In this document: in pieces, positions 1 to 7,820 of the stretch
Layout of the letters: the number at the start of each line of letters is the position of its first letter
How positions within the stretch are numbered: the stretch's first letter is position 1
Assembly (NCBI GenBank): GCA_015064785.1
Contig: SVRM01000012.1
Coordinates: 1 to 52,448 of the forward strand
Direction: 5' to 3'
Length of the DNA: 52,448 bases
From: Oscillospiraceae bacterium
GTDB taxonomy: Bacteria > Bacillota > Clostridia > Oscillospirales > CAG-272
Made by a program: the position numbers and the translations under genes
The notes under the pieces: generated by a model
What the model was told of the DNA's origin: nothing
Seen by the model: the letters and a program-made list of their open reading frames with translations, nothing else
Database searches by the model: none

Positions 1-543
1 TTTTTTGACTATAACGGTTACGGATTCGGATCCTCTTATGACGGTGTGCTGCTGCTGGTCAGCATGGAGGACCGCGATTGGTGGATTTCCACAAGCGGTT
101 ACGGTATTACGGCATTTACCGATTGGGGCATTGACTGCCTGAGCGATCGGTTTTTGCCGGACCTTGGAAACGGCTTTTATGCGGATGCGTTTGAAATTTT
201 TGTGCAGGGCTGTGATGAATATATTACGCTTGCGAAAAACGGAACGCCCTTCGATATCGGTTCGGAACCGTTTGATCCCGGCACCGCGCTCGGGATCTCT
301 GCCGTTGTCGGTCTGATTGCATCGCTGATCATTGTCAGCTCTATGAAGGCGCAGCTGAAAACGGTGCGTCAGCAGAACGCCGCGAATTATCTGAAGCGCG
401 ACAGCATGAAAATCACGGATTCCCATGAACTGTTTTTATACCGCAATGTCAGCCGTACCGTGAAGCAGGAAAGCTCCGGCGGTTCCAGCACGCACAGATC
501 GTCCTCCGGTCGCTCACATGGCGGCGGCGGCGGAAAATTCTGA
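1..543 (+). CDS. TPM-domain membrane protein, 3' part (5' end outside window)
   Basis: The reading frame is open from base 1, so the N-terminus, and any signal peptide, is missing; 180 residues are visible. The first ~85 residues (DYNGYGFGSSYDGVLLLVSMEDR..., then a WWISTSGYG stretch) match the TPM/YgcG fold, a domain of envelope proteins often described as a putative phosphatase or a photosystem-repair relative. A hydrophobic segment follows at about residues 92-115 of the visible part. The tail is basic and Ser/Gly/His rich and ends in a run of glycines, as is common in YgcG-type proteins. I expect one C-terminal membrane anchor with the TPM domain outside the cell. The biochemical role is unknown. 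A hairpin at 582-632 follows the stop codon. Confidence 0.7.
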   Translation, partial: FFDYNGYGFGSSYDGVLLLVSMEDRDWWISTSGYGITAFTDWGIDCLSDRFLPDLGNGFYADAFEIFVQGCDEYITLAKNGTPFDIGSEPFDPGTALGISAVVGLIASLIIVSSMKAQLKTVRQQNAANYLKRDSMKITDSHELFLYRNVSRTVKQESSGGSSTHRSSSGRSHGGGGGKF

Positions 544-581
544 TTCCGACGGAATCACATACAGAATCATACATCACCATT

Positions 582-632
582 TTTCGGGAAATCCTATTGT
601 GTGACTGGTGTCATCGGCGGGGTTTCCCGAAA
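582..632. repeat. Inverted repeat between genes
   Basis: TTTCGGGAAA at 582-591 and its exact complement at 623-632 enclose about 31 bases. It lies between the TPM gene and the isomerase gene. No U-run follows on the plus strand, so it is only a weak terminator candidate. It could also lie in the leader of the isomerase gene. Confidence 0.4.
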
Positions 633-669
633 TCCGGTCAAAAATACAAAAATACAGGAGCAAAAATAC

Positions 670-1584
670 ATGAAAATCGGACTTTCCAGTTATAGTATGG
701 ATAATTTGATGCAGAGCGGCGATATGACGATACTGGACGTTATGGCGTTTGCAAAGGAACACGGCGCGGAACACATTGAGCTGGTTCCGTTTGGCTTTAC
801 GCTGGTCGATGATCAGACGGGTGTATTTGATGAAGAACTGATTGCGGCCATCCGCACAAAATCGGAGGAGCTGTCGCTTCCCTTATCCAATTATGCCGTA
901 CTCGGCGATCTGCTGAAGACGGATGCGGATGCCTGTCGTGCGGAGATTGCGCGGCTGAAGCTGCACATCGATGCTGCGGCAAAGCTGGGACTGAAGCAGA
1001 TGCGTCACGATGTATCCTCCTTCCGCCGCCCGCTGGAGAGCAATACCCAGTGTGATTTTGAACGCGAATTCCCGCAGATGGTCGAAACCTGCCGCGAGCT
1101 TTGTGATTATGCGGCACAGTACGGTATTACAACGCTTGTCGAAAATCATGGATTTTTTGTCAACGGCAGTGACCGTGTTATTCGTCTGATCGAGGCTGTC
1201 GACCGTCCGAATTTCCGGATGGTTGTGGACACCGGCAACTTTGCCTGCATGGATGAACGCTGTGAAGCCGCGGTCAAAAAGTGTCTGCCATATGCCGATA
1301 TGATTCATCTCAAGGATTTCTATATCCGCAAGACGACCGCACTGCCGGGTGTCGGCGGGCTGTTCCGTTGTGACAGCGGCAGCTGGTTCTCCACCGTCTC
1401 CGGTTACTCCATGCTGCGCGGCTCAATTCTGGCGCAGGGGGATCTGGACATCGGCGATATCATTGCGTCGATTAAGGCATCCGGCTTTGACGGATATGTT
1501 TCGATTGAATTTGAAGGGATGGAAGACCCGCGCGCCGGTTCCATTGCAGGATTGCAGGCGGCACGGTACTTCGCGGAACGGTAA
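670..1584 (+). CDS. Sugar phosphate isomerase/epimerase (xylose isomerase-like TIM barrel)
   Basis: A cytoplasmic enzyme of 304 residues in the AP-endonuclease-2/xylose-isomerase-like TIM barrel family. The expected metal-binding residues are visible: Glu158 in VENHG, Asp187 in VDTGNF, His213 in HLKDF and Glu280 in SIEFEG. Members isomerise or epimerise sugars, inositols or hydroxypyruvate-like substrates; the substrate cannot be told here. I chose the ATG at 670 because AGGAG lies about 9 bases upstream; an open frame further upstream has no ribosome binding site. The next gene is convergent (GH92 mannosidase) with a shared terminator between them. The gene stands alone in its transcription unit, which is unusual for a catabolic isomerase. 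Confidence 0.85.
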   Translation: MKIGLSSYSMDNLMQSGDMTILDVMAFAKEHGAEHIELVPFGFTLVDDQTGVFDEELIAAIRTKSEELSLPLSNYAVLGDLLKTDADACRAEIARLKLHIDAAAKLGLKQMRHDVSSFRRPLESNTQCDFEREFPQMVETCRELCDYAAQYGITTLVENHGFFVNGSDRVIRLIEAVDRPNFRMVVDTGNFACMDERCEAAVKKCLPYADMIHLKDFYIRKTTALPGVGGLFRCDSGSWFSTVSGYSMLRGSILAQGDLDIGDIIASIKASGFDGYVSIEFEGMEDPRAGSIAGLQAARYFAER

Positions 1585-1590
1585 ACAAAT

Positions 1591-1626
1591 AAGGGCTGCT
1601 GCAAGCCATCACTTGCGGCAGCCCTT
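1591..1626. terminator. Bidirectional terminator between convergent genes
   Basis: A 15-bp stem (AAGGGCTGCTGCAAG paired with its complement, one G-T pair) with a 6-base loop. It is flanked by T-rich sequence on the right and A-rich sequence on the left, so it can end both the isomerase (plus) and the GH92 gene (minus). Confidence 0.8.
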
Positions 1627-1641
1627 GTGTTTCTATTTATA

Positions 1642-3750
1642 TTATGCCTGACCGGGAATGCCCCAGTCACGGTTGGGACGGTCGCCGAGGGTCAGAACCA
1701 GTGTACCGCCGGAAGTCAGCTCATGATGTGTTAAGAACGGACGGCCAAACGGCTTGCCGTTGAGCGCTGCTGACTGAATATAGCGCAGACCATTCCCGGC
1801 ACCGTCTGCGATGACGGTGAACGTGTTTTCGCCAAGTGTCAGCGTGATGCGGTCAAACATCGGCGTGGTGAGTGCATATTCTGCCTTGCCGGGGCAGACC
1901 GGGTACAGACCGAGGGCTGCAAATGCGAGCCACGACGACATGGCACCGCCGTCCTCGTCACCGCAGATGCCGAGCGGCGAGTTGGTAAACCACAGTTCAA
2001 TGATCGTGCGCAGACGGCGCTGGGTCATCCACGGACGTCCGGCGAAATTATACAGAAACGGAATGTGGAAGCTCGGTTCATTGCCCATGCAGAACATGCC
2101 CATAAGCCCTGTCGAGTCGGGGAACTGCGAGAGAAAGCCGTATTTTCCGGGATTCGGCGTGGTGAAAAGCGCATCGAGCCTTGCGCACATGCCGTCTTTG
2201 CCGCCCATCAGCTCTGCCAGACCGTCGATATCGTGCCAGACGGAGAAATTGAATGTATACGCATTGCATTCTGCAAAATAGGCACGTCCGCCCTGTCCGC
2301 CGCCGCACATCGGGTCATAACCGGCGATCCAGTCACCGGCGGCATTTTTCGGTGCCATGAAACCGATTTCGGTATTGTAAATATTGCGGTAATTCTGCGC
2401 ACGGCGGGAGAACTGTTCATAGATATCCTCTTTGCCCAAGTGGTTTGCAAGCTGCGCGATGCACCAATCGTCGTAGGCGTGTTCCAGTGTGACAGCAAGA
2501 CACTGTCTGCGCTCAAAATCGTGTACGTCGGACACCCATTCTTCCTCCCCGATCTCAAGCGCAGGGAAAAAGCCCTTTTCGTAGTAGCACCGGTCCAGCT
2601 CGTTTGCAGGCTTGTCCGCAACCCACGGCAGCATGGTTGTCTGTGTTGCGCTGCGGTACAGTCCTTCAAATGCGGTTTCATAATCCACATCAATGCCCTT
2701 TGCCAGTGCGTCGGCAAAGAGTGATGCTGCATGGAAGCCGATCATGCAGGGACTGTCGCCGTCCATTCCGGGGAAAGACGGCATGGCGCCGGATTGGCGG
2801 TACATCGCAAGATAGCTTTCCAGCATCTTTTTATGGTTGTCCGGCTCCAGAAGCAGCTGAAGCGGATGCATGGATCGGAAGCTGTCCCAGAGCTGATCGT
2901 TGCAGTAGAAATCGTCGCCGTCGTGGATCTCTCCGTCATAGCCGGAGTAATACTGTCCGTATTCGCCGAATTGATTCATGCGGATGAAGGAACGGTACAG
3001 CGCGGTATAGTACGCCGTGCGGAAATCGTCGGGGCCGCCCTCAACTTTGACGCGGCCGAGCAGGTCCTCCCAGACGGCTTTCGCTTCTGCTTCGAGTGTT
3101 TCGGCGTCTTTTCCTGCCAGTTCACGCGCGAAGATTTCCTCTGCTTTTTCAAATGAGATATAGGACACCGATGCGGAAACGGTACACGGATCGCTGATGC
3201 CGTCGAGAATCAGGCAGTCGTCCTGCATGTCGGTATGGAGAGGGAGAGGACAAGCCGGAGTGAGACGGAGAACCGTGTAGGCGCGGCGTTGGTGTGTGCT
3301 TTTGGGGGAGGAAACGGTGCGGGCAAAGTACAGCGCATCCCCGCGAACCTCTATCGCTTCTGCATTCGGAATACGGAGTAGGAGCTTTTTGGCGCCCGAA
3401 GCACGGTAGAGATACGAATGCATGGCAGGAACGCCGCAGACGTCAATGCCGCTGTCCTCAAGGAAGACGCGGTAGGAATATGGGTGGGATTGTACCGTAC
3501 TCATGTCAAAGTGCGATGTTCCGTCAGAGAACACGACGGCATCCGCTGCGGCAAACTGAAGTACGGCTGCACCGAGCGGAAATGCGGTGATCTGCTCCGA
3601 AAAGTAGTAGTCATTGGCGTTGGGACTGATGTGCGGGTGAATTTGTGCGGTGCCGTGCGGAAGCATGGCGGTCGGACGGGTTGCGGTCAGGAGATGACCG
3701 ACGGTTCCGATATAAGGGTTGACGGATTCTGCGGGCGTTTTTCTCAGCAT
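1642..3750 (-). CDS. GH92 family glycoside hydrolase (alpha-mannosidase)
   Basis: 702 residues covering a complete GH92 protein: an N-terminal beta-sandwich opening with VNPYIGTVGH and PTAMLPHG, then the (alpha/alpha)6 catalytic barrel with GNEPSFHIP, GDEDGGAMSSW and LGLYPVCPG near the C-terminus. GH92 enzymes are Ca2+-dependent exo-mannosidases that trim alpha-mannose from N-glycans or mannan. There is no signal peptide, so this copy probably acts on imported oligosaccharides in the cytoplasm, unlike the secreted Bacteroides enzymes. The start has AGGAAAG about 13 bases upstream inside a possible hairpin. It is a single-gene unit with its own promoter (3854-3882) and a terminator shared with the isomerase. 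The exact linkage specificity is not readable. Confidence 0.92.
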   Translation of the reverse strand: MLRKTPAESVNPYIGTVGHLLTATRPTAMLPHGTAQIHPHISPNANDYYFSEQITAFPLGAAVLQFAAADAVVFSDGTSHFDMSTVQSHPYSYRVFLEDSGIDVCGVPAMHSYLYRASGAKKLLLRIPNAEAIEVRGDALYFARTVSSPKSTHQRRAYTVLRLTPACPLPLHTDMQDDCLILDGISDPCTVSASVSYISFEKAEEIFARELAGKDAETLEAEAKAVWEDLLGRVKVEGGPDDFRTAYYTALYRSFIRMNQFGEYGQYYSGYDGEIHDGDDFYCNDQLWDSFRSMHPLQLLLEPDNHKKMLESYLAMYRQSGAMPSFPGMDGDSPCMIGFHAASLFADALAKGIDVDYETAFEGLYRSATQTTMLPWVADKPANELDRCYYEKGFFPALEIGEEEWVSDVHDFERRQCLAVTLEHAYDDWCIAQLANHLGKEDIYEQFSRRAQNYRNIYNTEIGFMAPKNAAGDWIAGYDPMCGGGQGGRAYFAECNAYTFNFSVWHDIDGLAELMGGKDGMCARLDALFTTPNPGKYGFLSQFPDSTGLMGMFCMGNEPSFHIPFLYNFAGRPWMTQRRLRTIIELWFTNSPLGICGDEDGGAMSSWLAFAALGLYPVCPGKAEYALTTPMFDRITLTLGENTFTVIADGAGNGLRYIQSAALNGKPFGRPFLTHHELTSGGTLVLTLGDRPNRDWGIPGQA

Positions 3751-3762
3751 AAGCGGTACCGC

Positions 3763-3797
3763 GGCTTTCCTTCGAGAAAGCCTTCCTTTCTGGCTTT
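3763..3797 (-). promoter_or_regulatory. Alternative hairpins over the GH92 ribosome binding site
   Basis: On the mRNA, an AAAGCC segment (from 3797) can pair with the next GGCTTTC (from 3782), which can instead pair with GAAAGCC (from 3769). The last segment carries the AGGAAAG ribosome binding site. The two pairings exclude each other, so translation control is possible. This is pattern evidence only. Confidence 0.3.
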
Positions 3798-3828
3798 TGA
3801 GAAATCATTGTTTGGCGTATGAATGTGC

Positions 3829-3846
3829 ACACGCGACACGTGTGTT
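3829..3846. promoter_or_regulatory. Palindrome at the GH92 transcription start
   Basis: CACACG and CGTGTG flank 5 bases just downstream of the -10 box of the GH92 promoter, where a repressor operator would sit. Local sugar-responsive control by a LacI- or GntR-type protein is possible, but no regulator gene is nearby. Confidence 0.35.
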
Positions 3847-3853
3847 TTTTATG

Positions 3854-3882
3854 ATTATATCACATTTTATTTCCAAATGCAA
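3854..3882 (-). promoter_or_regulatory. Sigma-A promoter of the GH92 gene
   Basis: On the minus strand: -35 TTGCAT, 17-base spacer, -10 TATAAT. About 100 bases of leader separate it from the start codon. Confidence 0.8.
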
Positions 3883-3904
3883 CCGATTTTGCACCAAAGA
3901 CACA

Positions 3905-3938
3905 AAAAACTGCTGCGGGCGAACCCACAGCAGTTTGC
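3905..3938 (-). terminator. Terminator of the nucleoside transporter operon
   Basis: On the minus strand, AAACTGCTG-TGGG / CCCG-CAGCAGTTT forms a 13-bp stem with a 4-base loop, followed by a run of Ts. It lies 25 bases after the last transporter gene. Confidence 0.85.
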
Positions 3939-3961
3939 AGTTATGAAAATCAATGGGGAAG

Positions 3962-4945
3962 TTACCGTTCTTCGCGGAAGTATGCCAGTCCCAGGTTTGC
4001 CGGAGGCTGATTTTCCTTCTTCTTGCGGAGGCTGGTGAAGATCAGAACGATGATCGTGATCAGATACGGGAGCATCTTGAACAGCTCCTGCGAGTAACGG
4101 GTCAGACCCGGCAGATAATAGTTCATCCAGTAGAGAACGCCGAACAGGTATGCACCCCAGATCGTGTTGACGGGCTTCCACGTTGTGAAGATGACAAGTG
4201 CAACCGCGAGCCAGCCAAGCCCTTCGATCGTACCGTCATTTGCCCAGGTACCCTTGGTGTAGTCCATGACATAGTAAAGACCGCCAAGACCGACAATGCC
4301 TGCACCAATGCAGGTGGAGAGGTACTTGTACTTGGTGACGTTGATACCGGCGGCATCGGCAGTACCGGGGTTTTCACCGACGGCGCGGAGATTCAGACCG
4401 GAACGGGTACGGTTAAGATACCACTGCATGATGATGGCTAAAATGATTGCAAAGTATGCAAGGAAGCCATAGGAGAACAGCAGGTCGCCGACGGTGCCGA
4501 GCGAGGAGAGGAAGGGAACGCTGGTACGGTATGCCGCACTGGTTGCGGAAACGGAGATCTGACCGACACCGCCTGCCAGCTTGTTCAGTGAGCCGCCGAA
4601 GAAGTTGCCGATACCGGAACCGAAGATGGTCAGCGCAAGACCGGTGACGTTCTGGTTAGCGCGCAGGGTGATGGTCAAAAACGAATAGATCAGACCGCCC
4701 AAGGCCGATGCGAGGAACGCACAGATCAGTGCGATGATGATACAGACAATCGGATTGGGAACCTCCACCGCGCGTTCATAAAAGAATGCGCCGGTGAGGG
4801 ATGCGATGGCACCGAGATACATGATGCCGGGGACACCGAGGTTCAGGTTACCGGACTTTTCGGTCAGAATTTCGCCGAGGGAACCGAACATAATGACGGT
4901 GCCGAAGCAGATGGCTGCTTGCAGAAGGGAAATCAACGATGTCAT
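3962..4945 (-). CDS. nupQ: Nucleoside ABC transporter permease (NupQ/YufQ-like)
   Basis: 327 residues, almost entirely hydrophobic, of the BPD_transp_2 (branched-chain amino acid/ribose type) permease family. The stretch SLGEILTEKSGNLNLG near the N-terminus is the hallmark of the second permease of BMP-dependent nucleoside transporters (B. subtilis NupQ). Together with NupP it forms the membrane channel driven by the NupO ATPase. I chose ATG at 4945, 10 bases after an AGGAGG buried in the end of the upstream gene; a TTG at 4951 would overlap that gene's stop codon but sits only 4 bases from the same site. It is the last gene of the operon, followed by a strong terminator. Confidence 0.9.
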   Translation of the reverse strand: MTSLISLLQAAICFGTVIMFGSLGEILTEKSGNLNLGVPGIMYLGAIASLTGAFFYERAVEVPNPIVCIIIALICAFLASALGGLIYSFLTITLRANQNVTGLALTIFGSGIGNFFGGSLNKLAGGVGQISVSATSAAYRTSVPFLSSLGTVGDLLFSYGFLAYFAIILAIIMQWYLNRTRSGLNLRAVGENPGTADAAGINVTKYKYLSTCIGAGIVGLGGLYYVMDYTKGTWANDGTIEGLGWLAVALVIFTTWKPVNTIWGAYLFGVLYWMNYYLPGLTRYSQELFKMLPYLITIIVLIFTSLRKKKENQPPANLGLAYFREER

Positions 4946-4947
4946 AT

Positions 4948-6075
4948 TCAATTTTCCTCCTTTTCAGCAGCATGTGTTTGGGATTTGCGGAAGATGAGCT
5001 TATATGTGATGAAGAATTCGGAGCCAAGAACGAAGAACAGGATGATGCCTTCGAGAATATCGGAGACGTGGTCGTTCAGATTGAACTTCGATGCGATTTC
5101 CGCTGCGCCCTTATCGAGGAATGCCAGCAGGAATGAGAAGATAATCATGACGAACGGGTTGAACTTGGACAGCCACGCGACGATGATTGCGGTGAAGCCG
5201 CGTCCGCCTGCTGTGGAAACGGAAATGGTATGACCGGCACCGGCAACGGCGATGAAGCCGGACAGACCGCAGATACCGCCGGAGATAATCATCGTGCGCA
5301 TGATGACGCGCTTGACATTGATGCCGGCATAGCGTGCGGTATTTTCGGATTCACCGACGACCTGGATTTCATAACCGTGCTTGGAGTGGCGCAGATAGAA
5401 ATACATACCGAAGGTGATGAGCAGAACGATGACAACGTTCCATCCGTACTGCTGACCGAACAGCGGCTGGAACCAGCCGGCGTTGGTACGGTCATTGATG
5501 ATACCGACCGAGTTGGAGCCGAACGGTTTTTCCCAGAGTGCAACACAGTACGAGGTCAGCTGGATGGCGATGTAGTTCATCATCAATGTGAACAGCGTTT
5601 CGTTGGTGCCGAACTTTGCCTTGAACAGCGACGGGATGAAGCCCCAGAGCGCACCGGCCAGAAGACTGGCGGCAAACATGACAATGAACAGAAGAACGGT
5701 GGGGAGTTTATCGCCGAGGTAGATCATGCAGCCTGCGGTCGCAACACCGCCGACAAGGATCTGACCCTCCGCACCGATGTTCCAAAAGCGCATCATGAAT
5801 GCCGGTGCAAGACCGAGGGAGACGCACAGCAGCATCATCGCGTCACGGATGGTCTGCCAGCTGCGGCGGACGGTACCGAATGCGCCGCGGAACATGGAGG
5901 TATAGACAGAAATCGGATTGAGCCTGGTTAAAGAGAAAATCAGAACTGCGCAGACAATGAGAGCGCAGAGCAGACCGATGATACGGATGCCCCATGCCTT
6001 CTGCGGAGAAACCGCGTCTCGCTTGACAATACGGACAAACGGTTCCCGGATATGATTCTGAGGGTGATGTGCCAT
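4948..6075 (-). CDS. nupP: Nucleoside ABC transporter permease (NupP/YufP-like)
   Basis: 375 residues with about ten membrane segments, of the same permease family as the next gene, with the longer N-terminus typical of NupP. The cytoplasmic start MAHHPQNHIREPF is followed by the first membrane helix at about residues 25-48. The conserved core includes FWNIGAEGQILVGG and GGRGFTAIIVAWLSKFNP. I chose ATG at 6075, which has AAGGAAGG about 10 bases upstream; an earlier in-frame codon near 6108 would overlap the ATPase gene and has no such site. It pairs with NupQ and presumably carries purine and/or pyrimidine nucleosides. Confidence 0.9.
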   Translation of the reverse strand: MAHHPQNHIREPFVRIVKRDAVSPQKAWGIRIIGLLCALIVCAVLIFSLTRLNPISVYTSMFRGAFGTVRRSWQTIRDAMMLLCVSLGLAPAFMMRFWNIGAEGQILVGGVATAGCMIYLGDKLPTVLLFIVMFAASLLAGALWGFIPSLFKAKFGTNETLFTLMMNYIAIQLTSYCVALWEKPFGSNSVGIINDRTNAGWFQPLFGQQYGWNVVIVLLITFGMYFYLRHSKHGYEIQVVGESENTARYAGINVKRVIMRTMIISGGICGLSGFIAVAGAGHTISVSTAGGRGFTAIIVAWLSKFNPFVMIIFSFLLAFLDKGAAEIASKFNLNDHVSDILEGIILFFVLGSEFFITYKLIFRKSQTHAAEKEEN

Positions 6076-6100
6076 TGTTTTGAAACCTTCCTTTCGTCCG

Positions 6101-7633
6101 TCAATCAACGTGTTTGACCATCAGTGCGCCGACCTGTTCCTTGGTGGCGGTACGACCGTCGACAATGCCGGTGATCTTGCCGCCGCAGAGAACCATAATG
6201 CGGTCACACAGCTGCAGCAGAACGTCCAAGTCCTCGCCGACATAAATCACGGCAACACCGTTCTTTTTCTGCTCGTTGAGGAGGTTATAAATGGTGTAGG
6301 AGGTGTTGATATCGAGTCCGCGGACCGCATATGCCGTCATCAGTACGGTCGGGGCCGCAGCGATTTCGCGTCCGACCAGAACCTTCTGGACGTTACCGCC
6401 GGAGAGACGTCTGACGGGCGTATTGACACCGGGTGTGACGACCTCAAGCTCGCGGAGAATGCGTTCCGCCAGCTCACGCGGCTGCTTGCGGTCAAGGAAC
6501 AGCGACTTGCCGTCGGAGTAGTTCTTGAGCATCATGTTTTCCGTCATGCCCATCGAGCCGACCAGACCCATGCCCAGACGGTCCTCGGGAACGAACGACA
6601 GATGAACGCCGAGCTCGCGGATCTTCTTCGGGGTGGCGCCGATGAGCTGCCTGTCCTCTCTGGATTCGGGATCGGAGAAGAGGATCGATGCACCTTCCTC
6701 GGTTCTTTGCAGACCGGCAATGGATTCCAGAAGTTCCTTCTGTCCGCATCCGGAAATGCCTGCGATGCCAAGAATTTCACCGGAATATGCATCAAAGCTG
6801 ATCTTATCAAGGACGGTGATGCCGTCGGGATTGATGACGGTCAGGTCACGGACGGACAGCCGCAGCTCCTTTTCGGGAATATCATCACGCGCAATGTCCA
6901 GCTCGACCTTCTTGCCGACCATCATTTCGGTCAGGGAGGACTCGGTTGCGTCCTTTGTGTCGACGGTTGCAATGTATTCGCCGTGACGCAGGATGGCAAC
7001 GCGGTCGGAAACGGCAAGCACTTCATTGAGCTTATGTGTGATGATAACAACGGCCTTGCCGTCCTCGCGCATGTTGCGGATGACGGAGAACAGCTTATCG
7101 ATTTCCTGCAAGGTCAGAACAGCGGTCGGTTCGTCGAGAATGAGGATGTCCGCACCGCGGTAGAGCACCTTGACGATTTCCAGCGTCTGCTTCTGGGAAA
7201 CGGTCATGGAATAGACCTTCTGCTCGGGATCGATGTCGAAGCCGTACTTGGCACAGATTTCACGAACGCGGCGGGCGACTTCCTTTTTGTCGTAGCGGCC
7301 GCCCTCATGCAGACCGAGAACAATGTTTTCAGCGGCAGTGAAGACATCGACCAGCTTGAAGTGCTGGTGAATCATACCGATTTTCAGATCATACGCATCC
7401 TTTGGGGAGCGGATCGTAACAGGCTCGTCATTGACATAAATCTGACCAGCATCAGGGAAGTAAATACCGGACAGCATATTCATCAGCGTGGTTTTGCCGG
7501 AGCCGTTTTCACCGAGCAGGGACAGAACTTCGCCGTAACGGATATCGAGGTTGATATTCTGGTTGGCGATGACGGAACCGAACGTTTTGGTAACGCCCGC
7601 CATCCGGATCGCGCTTTTGTTTTCGTTTGACAA
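6101..7633 (-). CDS. nupO: Nucleoside ABC transporter ATPase, two fused ABC domains (NupO/YufO-like)
   Basis: 510 residues with tandem ATP-binding cassettes. The first half has a full Walker A (GENGSGKTT), Q-loop region (MIHQHFKLV) and Walker B (DILILDEPTA). The second has GISGCGQKE in place of Walker A and LSGGNVQKV as signature; a weak second site is normal in this family. The start is likely the TTG at 7633 (LSNENKSA), with AAAGGAAG a few bases upstream; another TTG at 7663 has no site. The 187-base gap to the upstream lipoprotein gene contains a terminator-like hairpin and alternative stems, so nupOPQ expression may be set below that of the binding protein. Confidence 0.9.
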   Translation of the reverse strand: MSNENKSAIRMAGVTKTFGSVIANQNINLDIRYGEVLSLLGENGSGKTTLMNMLSGIYFPDAGQIYVNDEPVTIRSPKDAYDLKIGMIHQHFKLVDVFTAAENIVLGLHEGGRYDKKEVARRVREICAKYGFDIDPEQKVYSMTVSQKQTLEIVKVLYRGADILILDEPTAVLTLQEIDKLFSVIRNMREDGKAVVIITHKLNEVLAVSDRVAILRHGEYIATVDTKDATESSLTEMMVGKKVELDIARDDIPEKELRLSVRDLTVINPDGITVLDKISFDAYSGEILGIAGISGCGQKELLESIAGLQRTEEGASILFSDPESREDRQLIGATPKKIRELGVHLSFVPEDRLGMGLVGSMGMTENMMLKNYSDGKSLFLDRKQPRELAERILRELEVVTPGVNTPVRRLSGGNVQKVLVGREIAAAPTVLMTAYAVRGLDINTSYTIYNLLNEQKKNGVAVIYVGEDLDVLLQLCDRIMVLCGGKITGIVDGRTATKEQVGALMVKHVD

Positions 7634-7674
7634 GATCTTCTTCCTTTCTGTAGATGGAGTCAAATGCAGACATG

Positions 7675-7752
7675 CTGCTTACCGCGATGTCTGAGAGAGG
7701 TTACTCCGTCAGGCACCCAGGTAAGCAGTACACCTGTTGTGGGAATACTGCT
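7675..7752 (-). promoter_or_regulatory. Leader with mutually exclusive stems before nupO
   Basis: In mRNA order: segment 1 (7752-7746, AGCAGTA), segment 2 (7730-7720) and segment 3 (7683-7675, GGTAAGCAG). Segment 2 can pair with 1 (7 bp) or with 3 (9 bp, CTGCTTACC/GGTAAGCAG) but not both. The loop of the 2:3 stem holds a 16-base motif also found in the leader of the upstream lipoprotein gene (plus-strand reading TTACTYYGTCAGGYAC, 7701-7716). It matches no riboswitch consensus I remember (purine, TPP, SAM, ykkC, THF). Confidence 0.35.
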
Positions 7753-7773
7753 GTCCCCCAGAGAAACACGAAC

Positions 7774-7801
7774 AGGAAAGCCGTCCGAAAACGGCTTTCC
7801 T
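7774..7801 (-). terminator. Internal terminator/attenuator between lipoprotein and nupO
   Basis: An 11-bp perfect stem (AGGAAAGCCGT) with a 6-base loop, 20 bases after the lipoprotein stop codon, followed on the minus strand by a moderately T-rich stretch. It probably gives partial termination, so that the binding protein is made in excess over NupOPQ. Confidence 0.65.
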
Positions 7802-7820
7802 CTCGTAAAAATCGGATTAA

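Noticed and set aside
3750..3775. GCGGTACCGCGG near the GH92 start resembles the end of a T-box (GGTGGTACCGCG).
   Set aside because: No AGGGTGG core, specifier region or fitting terminator; the match is on the strand opposite to the gene and is just a palindrome.
6350..6800. Second ABC half of NupO appears defective (no GKT/S).
   Set aside because: A weak second Walker A of the GxxGxGQ type is normal in this transporter family.
6080..7630. Long open frame of ~516 codons opposite nupO, and similar ones opposite other genes (e.g. 15428-16945, 26813-28441).
   Set aside because: They mirror the codon pattern of the real genes, lack ribosome binding sites and have low-complexity, unfamiliar protein sequence.
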